A stretch of DNA of 64,000 nt from Siphonodentalium dalli (taxonomy: Eukaryota > Mollusca > Scaphopoda > Gadilida > Siphonodentaliidae), in the NCBI GenBank assembly GCA_032622095.1, contig CP136065.1, positions 53,315,949 to 53,379,948 on the forward strand. The letters run 5' to 3'. The position numbers and the translations under genes were made by a program. The notes under the pieces were generated by a model. The model did not search any database. It was not told the DNA's origin and worked only from the letters and a program-made list of their open reading frames with translations. Shown here piece after piece: positions 24,430 through 35,551 of the stretch. Within the stretch, counting starts at the first letter, position 1, and each line of letters starts with the position of its first letter.

Positions 24430-27400
24430 ATATAGACTATATATACCAGTGACAAGGTTCAAAAGATCGATTTTTGCTAAAATAACACCAACTATCAAAA
24501 ACCTTATCAATTCTCGAAATATCGTATCGGGAACCAGCGAAATCTACCGAATAAATCGGGTCGTCATCTTCCTTTTCCACTCAAATCCCTTTGACCCCGT
24601 TATAAAATATATATTTATGAGTAGTCTTTTGTTGTCTCGAACGTGAACGTAAACGTGATGACACAACCTATAAATGCTCAGATGTGTTAAAACAGTCATT
24701 CCGAAGCCACACATACCTCTCTAATTTTATCTGGACCAACATATTTATTTGATTTAAAAACAAGTGAAAGTAAAAATGGAATACATGGGGTCACGGTCAC
24801 GAGCTACCGTACCACTTGTGAAATTATCAAAATTTAAACATTGTTCCAAAAACAAAGAGCTTCATTGTTTAATATCTGCAAGGATATATGCATCTCTTAG
24901 CATGGTACGACTATGTCACGTCTGCATTCCTCAACAAATTATCTAGATTCCTGATTTTATCCCAGAGTCCTAATATTGGCTCAGAGTCATTTTTGTGTGA
25001 ATGCATTCATATTTGCATTCATCACAACCATGCATTGGCTTTGATGTTGGATTGCATGGGGTGGTAGTCTGTGTAAATTAATATACACACCAGCCACAAG
25101 ATGGAATAAGAACAGGGACGTGGCGACAGGGGTGTCCACCCCCTCCCCAAAAAAAAAACTTTGGTCAAAATGTTAAACTGTTGGAAATGTCATGCCTGAC
25201 AGGACATTAGTTGGAAATTTTACACCGAATATCTTTGTTTGATTTTCCAACCAGTAATTAGTGGGGAACACCTACATATCTGTTCTGATTTTGGTCAAAA
25301 TATGGGGTGGGTGTGAGGTTGGAAATATCCAAAAGTTGGAAAACTAGGGATACCCAAGGCGGATGGGTGCAAATGGAAATGTGTGAAGCTGGGAGATTAT
25401 GAGGGGGAGGCATGTTTTTTTACAATCAAAATTGCTCGCATTTCAGTCAAATAACTATTACCTATCAAGCATGCAACCCCTGCATTTGAAAAATAACTCA
25501 AAGATCTTTAAACATTTTATTTCATTGTTGTGTTGTATGGAGACGTAAAACATATTACTCAGAGAAGCATAGTTATTAGAATAATGTATTTATTGTATAT
25601 TAGATCAATCACTTGTTGGTGAAACTTTTATTCCTTACTTTCTTTAGTATTGGTAGGTGATACCAGGTTGTTCACAGGGACAGGCGCCATGGCTACAGAC
25701 ATGGATACAGACATGATCTTAAAAAAACAACAAAATGTTAACTAAATAAAATTATGTTTGACTAGTATACATGTAGATACAATGACTATAATACAAAGAC
25801 AATCAACATTTTACATTACACGTTTTACATTGAAAAGAAACAAGGCAATTACATATAAGATGCAGGCAGTTTACATGTAACTGCCAATCTTGCTTTGTCA
25901 TATATGGCATTTTGTATATATACACCCCCACCTGCACCCTCCACCAGCCGTGCGTCCATGTCACTTTCTATAGCCTTTCTCAGTGACATAGACATATCAC
26001 ACGATAAACTGAAGGTATCTGGCCTCAATGTGTTAAGGTAGAAAAAAATTATTGGGTAGTGGAAGATCAAGGAAAGTCAACAAAGTCAGTTTTTTTTTTA
26101 GCTCACTCGACCAATCAGCAAGTCATTAAAAATTTACTGCCAGTTGCAGACACGTCTTGTTTCTGAAATTCGTTTGATGAATAAAGTTTCGAGCACAAAA
26201 TTCGAGCACAAACACCGTGTAAAATACAAAAAGGTATATGGGTGTCTTCGGAATGACTTGTAGACCATATCTGAGTATTTATATGTTATGTCATCACGTT
26301 TAAGTACATGTTCGCGACAAATTATTGCTCGTAAATATTAATTGTATAACGTGATCAAAGGGCTCTGAGTGGACAAGGAAGATGACGAAGATTTCAGTAG
26401 TTTACGTTACTATATCACAACTTCACTTAATCTTGACACCCACCAATTCTATATTCGTAGATTTGTGAAAAATATCTACACAAGAACATAACCATTCAAT
26501 AAGTATTATCTTGATATAAAAGAGTAGGATATGCATGTCTGTCAGTCTGACTGTCTGGATTTTTCTCCCCGAACCCTAGCGATATTTCAACCAAATTGGT
26601 TGTGGTGTCTCGGGGTACCATGGTGGAGGTTAACGGCGTTAGTTTTCCAAAATTTTATTTAAAAAAGTTAAATAAATAAATAAAAAAACAGAAATGATAA
26701 TAAGCTCTATTTCAGAATCCAGTAATTGTGAATATTTAGGTTCAATATGAACCTATTTGCAGACCGGATGTAGACTCTATATATATATGTGTTTTCACTG
26801 TGGCCCACGCCATCCAATAGAATAACGGGTGTAAGTCCACTTTGAGCTTGATTTATTCCAGAATCAAATAAGTCCAATATGAACATATGTGAATATTTAT
26901 GTCCAAATGTGCTCGAAGCGCACACAGAAGGCCCCAGCCCCCTAACGCACAATGGGGCCGCAGGGCCCTCCGACGCTGAGCCTGTTAAGTTTCGTTATTG
27001 ATAATGTGCAATGCCTTGTTACACAGTCTGAGACACGCTCAAATAAGTGTTTTTTTGTATTATGTGTTTCATATGTATCAACTTGTTCGATATTTTAAAG
27101 ACCCACCTTTCTTTTCGCACTAGTCCTGACTGCGAACCTGCAGTTATATAAACATTTAAATTTTTAAAATCCATACGGTCACAGTGATTGCAGAAATGTT
27201 CTTGGTGTCTTTAAATTGTCTTACCAAATCCTCAAAACACATCCTTTGAGTACAATATAATTTAATGTAACCGTTGACAAATATACGTCTATACATGGCT
27301 ACAACCTTCGATGTGAATTTGAGTACCCTTGTGCAGCCTCGTTCTATGAATGCTGACAATGAAAGAATAAACGCTTTTTATCCGTACGGTATCAGGACCA

Positions 27401-28130
27401 TACTATACAAATGGATGCTCTTTATTGTTCCACGCTAAAGCAAACCCGGCAACCGATTTTCTAAGTGATATGGCTTGAACAATTCTTTCCACAGCATATG
27501 AATTCCGCATCAAGGGGATTTCAAGCACATTGTATCTATTGAGATATTAAAGTGTTGTGAAACACTCCGGTAAGGTGATCAAATAGAAGTGGAGAATATC
27601 TTGCTCAAAGTAGTTATATTTTACAATTATCATATCCAAGTTGACAACACACACCGTCACACCTCGGTAGGGTGATCAAACAGAAGTGGTACGATGGATT
27701 TGCTACATTCCTCCAGTTGACATAGCCCCTGAATACTAACTGATCAGTTGCACGCACCGAACAAGTCTATAATATGTCTTTAAGATCCCCTGAACCGGGC
27801 AGGAAGTTGACACAAGCGAGCATTACTTTATTTTGTCCAAGGCCCTAAATTTGGGTTTTATAGTATTCGACTCGGAATTTCTACAAGTGTATTTCTTTCA
27901 TTGGTATTATGATTCAGCATAATTGTGCCGATCGATAACTCTTAATTTACAACATGCATCGACGGGAAATGATTTATTTAATCTGTTCGGTGAGACGTCA
28001 ATTTACTACGATTCACTTTAACAGTGTATTTGTATTTGGGGGGAGAATGGAGGGCTTGAATGTCCCATCTGTTGATGTCGATGGTACTCGATTTGCCTAG
28101 TCTGGTGATTTACAAGACACTGTTAACCCT
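24430..28130. other. No gene recognised
   Basis: Reading frames are under 85 codons and unrecognised. The dispersed repeat at 27540-27660 lies here, as do a few homopolymers (A9 near 25150, T9 near 26090). Confidence 0.45.
27540..27660. repeat. Dispersed repeat, copy facing 31800-31920
   Basis: Contains GGTGATCAAATAGAAGTGGA and TTGCTCAAAGTAGTTATATT. The same block is found inverted at 31800-31920 and again at about 54180-54278 beside the duplicated TRPC exon tail. The common end is ..TTTCACATCACTTTAA. Confidence 0.75.
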
Positions 28131-28136
28131 TCCATG

Positions 28137-28846
28137 ACTGGACTGTCACTGACCTGAGCTTCCTGAATTGTTGCGAAAACAACCTTGTACCAAAGCATTA
28201 TCTTATATATGCGAGTCGACCATAGGTGATATATATAAGAGAATGCATTGGTCTAACAATTTTTTGTCATTTTACTTATATTCTTTAGCAATTTTTATAT
28301 TTTAATCATTTTTTCTTACATTCTATAATATTTTTTTTTATTTTCTTTAACAATTTTATCATATTTTTATATTTTGTCTTACATGCTTTAACTATGTTAT
28401 CATTTTTTATCTTTTTTTCTTACTTTCGTTATCATGTTTTCTTACATTTTTGACAATTATAAAAAAAATATTATGAAATTTGTTAGGCCGATGCATTCTC
28501 TTATATTAAGTGTATTTGTAATTTGGTTAGAATGGAGGGCCTGTTCCATCTGTTGAGGTCGATATTACTCGATTTGCCTAGTCTGGTGATTTGCAAGAAG
28601 TCGCCAACACTATTAAAAAAATTGTGAAAACCCTGTGCCAATGCATTTGTTTTATATATGCGAGCCCACAGGGAGCCTCGCATATATAAGAGAATGCATT
28701 TGCCTAACTATTTTACCTTTACCTTATAAGCCAGTATATTCTCTGATATATGCGAGGTTCCCTATGGGAGACTCGCATATATATACTAGAATGCACTGGT
28801 ACAGGATTTTTTATGTTGCTCCAACGCAGCTCCCATCATGAAAGGG
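28137..28846. mobile_element. TTAA MITE, family 5, copy 1, with palindromic cassettes
   Basis: 710 bp with TTAA at 28133-28136 and 28847-28850. The ends are CCCTTCCATGA and, reversed, CCCTTTCATGATGGG. Inside are about three and a half degenerate copies of the CATTCTCTTATATATGCGAG palindrome (28189-28251, ~28482-28507, 28635-28707, 28730-28803), separated by T-rich DNA. Confidence 0.75.
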
Positions 28847-29574
28847 TTAAATTATCGCCTCAATTGACAGGTTGAGCTTTGGTGATGCCTTGTTGGGAAC
28901 ATCATCATATGCATGCATAACAGCATTTATATATATTTATATATATATTTCATTTAAAAATATCAGCGGAACTGGTTCCTCCGAATAGTAAGTGCAATAA
29001 ATCACGTAACCCTAGTCCGTATTTGGCGCTCATCACACGGACGTGCTTCAATTTGCTATGACAACTATTAACGTCAGGCGCCGGAAATCGGAGCGTGCTA
29101 GTGACAAATGCGCGGACTGCAGAGAAACCACACTTTGGATCATTACCATTCTGATAACAGACCTTACGCTCAATACTAATATCCGGTCGAGTTATCGCTG
29201 ATCCTCATCTGCCAAACTCACAAATTTGATGTCGCCATTTTAGTTTCTGGAGACGATTTTGTCAGAAAAATTATATTGTGTCACGTGACCATAATGGCTA
29301 TTCTTTATGAACTTGATGGATATGGTCGCCTGATGTGGCCGGTCTATGCACAATGTGCCTCATTGTGGTGCGCGTTGGCGAAATAGTATGTTGTACCCCC
29401 CCCCCCCCCCCCACCAGGGACTATACAGTAGAGAGGTTTCTTAAACTCACGATCGCAATTAGCAATCATAAACATGTTGGGCTCATTGTGCTACATCATT
29501 CACGAGGCATCGAAACCTTGTACAATTAAGAGGAAGGCTTAAATGTCATGTCTCTATCAATATCAAGCCTGAGT

Positions 29575-30002
29575 TTAGTGTGCCTGTCATTTGCAGAATG
29601 AGGTCCCCAGAGGGTGAATTTAGTGATGCTATTCCGCATAGCGGGATAGCATCACCAAATCCACCTTCTGGGGACCTCATTCTGCATGGCCTCATCTGCC
29701 ATGGGAGACATAGACAGATTGAAGTTCCCAAATGGTGACTAGTGTTATGTACCCCCATTGGGAACCTAGATTATGCAATGTGTCGTCTGCCAATTTGGGG
29801 ATATAGAGAAACTAAACTAAAAAATAAATAGAATCTAAGTTTCTATCGAAATTTGATAATAAAGAAACTTTCGAGAGAAGATGAGGACCTAAGCAGAATG
29901 AGGTCCCCAGAGGGTGAATTTTGTGATGCTAGCCCGCATTGCGGGATAGCGTCACTAAATTCACCCTCTGGGGACCTCATTCTGCAAATGACAGGTACAC
30001 TA
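29575..30002. mobile_element. Palindrome-spacer-palindrome element
   Basis: Outer inverted repeats are TTAGTGTGCCTGTCATTTGC and its inverse. Just inside each end lies a ~95-bp hairpin: GCAGAATGAGGTCCCCAGAG, then GGTGAATTTAGTGATGC, a short loop, and the reverse. The hairpins span about 29594-29687 and 29891-29985. The spacer contains a weaker inverted pair (GTTCCCAAATGG / CCATTGGGAAC). Confidence 0.82.
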
Positions 30003-30125
30003 ATCTCCAGTAAAGTCTGCGAACGACGAGAACAGGATTATCACCAGCGTTCTAATTTCCTTACTGTGCTGTTGATAAAGATGATATTGATAATCTCGAA
30101 ATATGTTCAGTGTTATATATACTGA

Positions 30126-30420
30126 GCCCAGACCTAATTTACTGGACGAGTTTTGTAAATTCCGCTATAAACTAGGGACGAGTTGTAGATTCTATTTATT
30201 ACACGATCCAAACCATCGACAAAACATACTTAAATCAGCAAATGGGACGCGGAACTAACATCGACTTCTATAAGACATGCGATCACCGAATTGGTGCCGC
30301 AATGTTTACTGGGTATGCGTTGTTTGCCCGCATAAAGAAATAGTCCCAGATAAATAAAGACTCTTTGGCGTATTTAATGGCGTATATTTAATGACATACA
30401 TTTTCAAACTCTTCATTCCT
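30126..30420. repeat. Left arm of a long inverted repeat pair
   Basis: Aligns with the reverse complement of 33320-33580 at roughly 75% identity. Matches include TTTACTGGACGAGT, CTATAAACT.GGGACGAGTTGTAGATT, CCCAGATAAATAA and GACTCTTTG.CGTATTTAATG. It is probably two opposed copies of one old element. Confidence 0.7.
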
Positions 30421-30678
30421 TATAATGTGTTGGAATAATATTGGAAGCCATAGTATTTTGAGGCGTAGCGAACGGAATGTAAACATACCACAATCCGGAA
30501 GTCAAATGTCACCTGGCACTATTTCCTGTTATTAAACGAACGTTTAGTATCACAATTTATAGAATGGGTTTATTGAATGGAATAAGGGTAGGATCATGTA
30601 ATAAATACAGTATATACTGTCACAATCTAATTATTGAACTCAATAGAACTTTGAAGCGAACATAGTGTTGGAGTTTAA

Positions 30679-31071
30679 CCCTTTACCCAACAGAAGGGCC
30701 CTGTGCCAATGCATTCTCTTATATATGCGAGTCGACCATAGGTCGCCTCGCATATATAAGAGAATGCATTGGCTTAACACATTAATAATTATAAAATTGT
30801 TAAAGAATGTAAGAAAAAATGGTAAAAAGTGTTAAAAAAAGGATTTTTTTTAGGCCAATGCATTCTCTTATATATGCGAGGCGACCTATGGTCGACTCGC
30901 ATATATAAGAGAATGCATTGGCACAGGGCATAACTGTAACTATCACAATGTGGTCAAGGAGCCGGTTCCAATGATATCCATATTTGTATGGTTCTATTGA
31001 GACAGACCGAAGATATTTTAGGCTGTTGAAGCTTTATTTGGCCGGTTTTGGCCGGTTTGTTGGGTAAAGGG
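30679..31071 (+). mobile_element. TTAA MITE, family 3, copy 1, with two palindromic cassettes
   Basis: 393 bp with TTAA at 30675-30678 and a decayed TTAT at 31072. The inverted ends are CCCTTTACCCAACA / TGTTGGGTAAAGGG. Two copies of the ~70-bp palindrome (30707-30775 and 30852-30928) face each other. They are followed by a unique segment containing CCGGTTTTGGCCGG. Confidence 0.88.
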
Positions 31072-31799
31072 TTATGTTAATCGACAATTTTCTTGGCAAA
31101 CTAGTTTTAACAACAACTGTATAGTTTCATATGTACGATAAATAACTGTCGGGGAGACATGTTCTCGTGTTTAACTACCATTCTGATAACAGACCCTACG
31201 CTCAATAATAATATCCAAAGATCAGCAGAAAGTGAATCAAACTGATCCCTCCTGCGATCACTGGGTCTTCATCAAAAAACATTTTCCAACAAATTCCGTT
31301 GGGGCAGAAACATCCCGCCTTCAACTACGAACTATATGAGACGGTTCTAATATCTGATATATTGATATAGCGTGCTTATTCTTGTAAACATATTCCAACT
31401 GAGCTTCTAGTATTGCTGTCGTCGGCACAAATTCTTTTATCGCCGAAACAGAACATGACCTTACGCTCTTAACATGGAATCGATAACTAGAATCTCGAAC
31501 AGATATTCTTGTAATATCAATTCTTGATTAATAAAGCAATTGAACCAAAAATGCCATTCGTGCTATTCCGGAACCACAATTACTTGCATGTGAGCGTTAA
31601 CCTACACACGGGACACAGAAAGCCACCATATAGGTTTCTAACCTATAATACATGTATATACCGTTATTATAGCCTGCATCCCAGTTCCAGCGTCCATGAG
31701 TCACACAAAGACTTATTGAAATATAAACTGCGGGACAGAGTTCAGTCCCCTCGCTACGCTGGTTGGACCACTGTCAGAGTCACTGCATTTAATTAATAT

Positions 31800-31920
31800 A
31801 CAAGAATGGCGGTGTGTGTTGTCAACTTTGATATGTTAATTGTAAAATATAACTACTTTGAGCAAGATGTTCTCCACTTCTATTTGATCACCCTACCCGA
31901 GTGTTTCACATCACTTTAAC
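31800..31920. repeat. Dispersed repeat, second copy
   Basis: Carries TTGTAAAATATAACTACTTT and TCCACTTCTATTTGATCACC, in the orientation of the 54180-54278 copy. Confidence 0.75.
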
Positions 31921-32349
31921 TTTGTTCATTCTGATTTGATCTGGCCATTTAAATTTAATATAGACATTTCAGTGTTTCAGAACAATGCAGAATGAATTAC
32001 AACTGACAAAAGTATTAAATGTAAACGGTCAGCTGTCCTTACATTCAGTATACATGGTGGCAGTGGTCGGACATGTGTCAGTAGCGAGGTGATGAAATTC
32101 TGCCCTCGCAGTTTGATTGAAGTCAATGAATTTAGAAAAAATATATACAACAATAAAGAGCGTCTTTTTGTTATCCTATTCCAGATATGGAAAATAAAAT
32201 AATATATATAAAAGTTAATATAAGTTAAAAGGAAATAATCCGAAAGTAAAAAAGTGAAAGATAAATTTAAAAGATATACAAAATTTGGAAGATATATAAA
32301 AAATAAAATAAAAATATAAATAAAATAAATTTTAATTTAATTTGAATGA

Positions 32350-32493
32350 GGTCCGTATGAGCCGGAGCTCAGTAAAAGCCAGGGTCCGTAACAGCCGGGG
32401 TCCGTATAAGCCAGGGTCCGTATGAGCCGGAGGTCCGTAAAAGCCAGGGTCCGTAAGAGCCAGGGTCCGTAAGAGCCAGGGTCCGTATCAGCC
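32350..32493. repeat. 16-bp tandem repeat, about nine units
   Basis: The unit is GGTCCGTAAGAGCCAG with variants (GTATGAGCCGGA, GTAAAAGCCAG). It is GC-rich against a very AT-rich flank (32200-32340). It adjoins the palindromic remnant. Confidence 0.9.
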
Positions 32494-32507
32494 GCATACC
32501 ATCTTAT

Positions 32508-32699
32508 ATTTGTGAGTCTCACATATGGAGCATCGCATATATAAGAGAATGAACTGGTTTACAAGGACAAGGTAATATTGTTAGGCCAATGTATCCTCTT
32601 ATATATGCGAGGCTCCATATATGGGAGACTATCATATAGAAGAGAACACATTGGCACAGTGTATTCGCAAAATTTCAGGAAGCCTCAATCATGAAAGGT
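32508..32699. mobile_element. Palindrome-cassette remnant
   Basis: Degenerate cassettes at about 32508-32560 and 32584-32656. The right end is TCAATCATGAAAGG|TTTAA at 32700, like the right end of family 5. The left terminus is missing or lies in the 16-bp repeat. Confidence 0.55.
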
Positions 32700-33319
32700 T
32701 TAAACAACAGGAAAGGTTCTTTGATATTCTCAAGATTATTCAGGTTCTAAAACTCATACATATCGGTATTTCGTTCATATATCGGCCTAATCCCTGTTAT
32801 CAAAAGACATCAATCTGGAGTTCAAGCAACAAAACTCAGTTTGAATTGGTCCGGTACTGCGCTCATCGCCATGCCATACGATATCAAATATGATATCCAC
32901 AAGGCCATAGGAATCGCCGTATTCGACATAGAAATAGCCAACACAGAATTTGTGCGCCGTGACTTGATTGGTGTTGAAATAATGAGAGATGTCGGTGGGT
33001 TATCGCCCGCCCAGGTGCGAATTCATGAAATTTTGAAAACAATTGCAATAGTTTATTTCGGGCTGGAAAATATTTCACTAGCATCTATATTTCTTTAGTA
33101 CATGATCCGACCCTTATTACATTCATTAAGCACATTCTATAATCATGATATACAACGGTCATTGTATAACAGGAAATAGTGCAACGTGTACCCAAATGTA
33201 ATTACTGTTGCACAAACGTGACCTTTGACTTACGGTTTGTCGTCTGTTTATAATCGTACGATATGTGTACGCTAAATCGATGTTTGTAACTAATTGTTAA
33301 TTAAGTCTGAACAAATATT

Positions 33320-33620
33320 TCATTACATTTACGTCATTAAATACGTCAAAGAGTCTTATTTATCTGGGATTATTTCTTTACGCGAATAAACAGCCCATAT
33401 ACACGAAATGTAATCACAGGTCTTGTAGAAGCCGCTGTTAGTTTAACGTCGCATTTATTGATTAAAGTATGCTTTATGGAGGTTTTGAATCCAGTTACAA
33501 TCTACAACTCGTCCCCAGTTTATAGCGAAATTTACAACACTCGTCCAGTAAAATCGGTCTGAACCTCGCCATAGGTTCGGCCCGGACCTAATTTACTGGA
33601 ATCGTTTTGTAAATGTCGCT
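33320..33620. repeat. Right arm of the long inverted repeat, with local palindrome
   Basis: Inverse of 30126-30420. In addition, 33500-33558 and 33590-33640 form their own inverted pair (ACTCGTCCCCAGTTTATAGC against GCTATACACTGGGGACTC) around a CCATAGGTTCGG loop. Confidence 0.68.
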
Positions 33621-33639
33621 ATACACTGGGGACTCTTTT

Positions 33640-34350
33640 AATCCTCTATATAATTATGTTTTTTTAGTTTTGAATGTCATATTGAAATTTAAAAATAGGT
33701 CAGGACCATCCATCGTATTGGGCACTTGCTTCCATAAAAACTTTTGCACCTGAGTAATAGTAAAATGAATTGTAAGATAAATTGGTTATCACTACTTGTG
33801 GGATCCAGTGCTTGGTCTTCAAGTCTCGCTGCATTCTCTGGACGTCCAACGACTCGCTCTGCGGACTCGTCAATAGACTGCCAAGAAAAGGTAGCTCGAC
33901 TTGAATCCGGATCTCGGAATCCGCATGGTGGTTATAACCTATATATGTCTTTACCTTCAAGAGTCGGGTTCATCTCTTATTATTAACGCCCACCGGGTGT
34001 ATTCTGGTGGCCAAATGTTAGAAACATGTGGGCCGATTGGACTTTTATAAATAGAAAATTGGGTTTTCCGGTTTATTTAAAAGTCGAACTGCGCGATCAG
34101 GAGGCCGGTCACCGGTAAAAGGTGTAGTTGGGAATTTCAATTTCGTTTATTGTCCTTTACATTATTATGTCAATAATGTTGATTTTTGGTTTGTGACAAG
34201 CTATGTCAATTACAAATACAAGAAATTTAAAAGATAATTTGTAAGTCTTATATTTCAACTTTTATAGATATTTTTCGTTCTGCAGCCCACTGATGGTTGT
34301 GGTCGGATACGGCCGAGTCGGCCGCCGGTTCGTTAATTAGGTGCTGGTTG
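33640..34350. other. No gene recognised upstream of TRPC
   Basis: I looked for the missing TRPC start exon and found none that I can defend. An 86-codon minus-strand frame at 33700-33960 has no known motif. Confidence 0.4.
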
Positions 34351-34359
34351 TTTTTGTTA

Positions 34360-34448
34360 TTTTAACGGAATTATGAGTTGGTCATTCACGAAACCAATAT
34401 ATTTTATATTCTATAATTAAAATCATGGGTATATAATATATGATCTTG
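34360..34448. repeat. Direct repeat upstream of the first TRPC exon, copy 1
   Basis: TTTTAACGGAATTATGAG, ACCAATATATTTTATATTC and ATGATCTTG recur in order at 34763-34852, 403 bp away. This suggests a diverged tandem duplication of intron or 5' flanking DNA. Confidence 0.7.
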
Positions 34449-34762
34449 TTTATGGATATTGTAGGAAGGCTAATCTGGCCGTGTAAAATTGAGCTATAGC
34501 GATGGGATTTCTCACAGGACAACATATTTCGGGTTTTCGTGGGGTGTGTATCCGCTGGATGTCTTACAGTTGCAGTACGTAACAATTATGACCTCGTTAA
34601 TTGCTGTCGATGTTTAGGTATGAACAATGGCTGGACCATGCACTCTTGGCGGGAACACAATACCTCCGATTTTTGTATCCGCATTTAGAAGCGTTCTGGT
34701 ATGGAGAATGAGAAACCTTCAGTAATAAGCCGTAGTTGTGTGTAATAATTCGAAGGATTAGT

Positions 34763-34852
34763 TGTTTTAACGGAATTCTGAGGCGGTGAATTCATGTAAC
34801 CAATATATTTTATATTATAATTTATATTTATGGCTAATACTATGATCTTGAG
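34763..34852. repeat. Direct repeat upstream of the first TRPC exon, copy 2
   Basis: Second copy of 34360-34448. It ends 45 bp before the acceptor of the first recognised exon, so it may supply the branch point region. Confidence 0.7.
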
Positions 34853-34897
34853 GGCGTTACCATTTCTGATTATGGTTTTCTTGTATATTCTTTGTAG

Positions 34898-35551
34898 CTC
34901 ACAGATGAAGAACGGCTATATCTCAGCGCGGCCGCCGTTGGCGATCTGGGGATTGTTCGTACCTCCCTGGAGGAGAAAGGCGCGTTACTCAACGTCAATT
35001 GCGTAGATTATATGGGACGGAACGCCTTACATCTGGCGATCGACAGTGAAAAAATGGACGTGATAGAACATCTCCTTGACAACCTCCAGTTTCAACAAAT
35101 CGAGGAGGCTCTGTTGCATGCTATTAGTAAAGGTGGCACAAAAATTGTCAAAAGTTTTATTGAACATCCGAATTTCATGGCCGGAGAGGATAAATTCAAG
35201 CGGACAGGGGGAGGTGGTGATCTATTTTTTAGGACTGAGGAAAAAAGTCAGTTTTCACCAGATATTACTCCAATGACGTTAGCCGCGCATTATAACAATC
35301 ATGAGATTGTTCAGATGTTTCTCTCTCGGAATCATAAGATCGAAAAGCCACACCCCATCTCGTGTAACTGTAACGGTTGTGCAGCGAAGCAGAACTATGA
35401 CTCACTAAAGCGGAGTCGGTCACGCTTGAACGCGTACCGGGCTTTGGCGAGTCCTGCCTACATGGCCTTATCTAGTCCAGATCCGATCATGACGACTTTC
35501 AAACTACGACAAGAGATGATGAAGTTGTCAGAAATTGAGAAAGAATTTAAG
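34898..35551 (+). CDS. TRPC exon: ankyrin repeats and zinc-binding segment
   Basis: 218 codons, phase 0 at the end. The acceptor is a pyrimidine-rich stretch ending TTTGTAG at 34897, giving LTDEERLYLSAAAVGDLG at the start, as in TRPC N-termini. Ankyrin-like helices are visible at GRNALHLAIDSEKMDVIEHL, EEALLHAISKGG and DITPMTLAAHYNNHEIVQMF. HPISCNCNGC (about residues 152-161) matches the HxxxCxCxxC zinc site of TRPC4/5. It is followed by the family hallmark SLKRSRSRLNAYRALASPAY and ALSSPDP. A small Gly-rich insertion (RTGGGGD) precedes the last ankyrin repeat. The donor is AAG|GTACGA. The in-frame ATG at 35012 is internal and is not the start. Confidence 0.95.

Noticed and set aside
33700-33986. 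TRPC first exon or LTR-like sequence
   Set aside because: Neither strand gives a start exon in phase with 34898, and no paired LTR was found.
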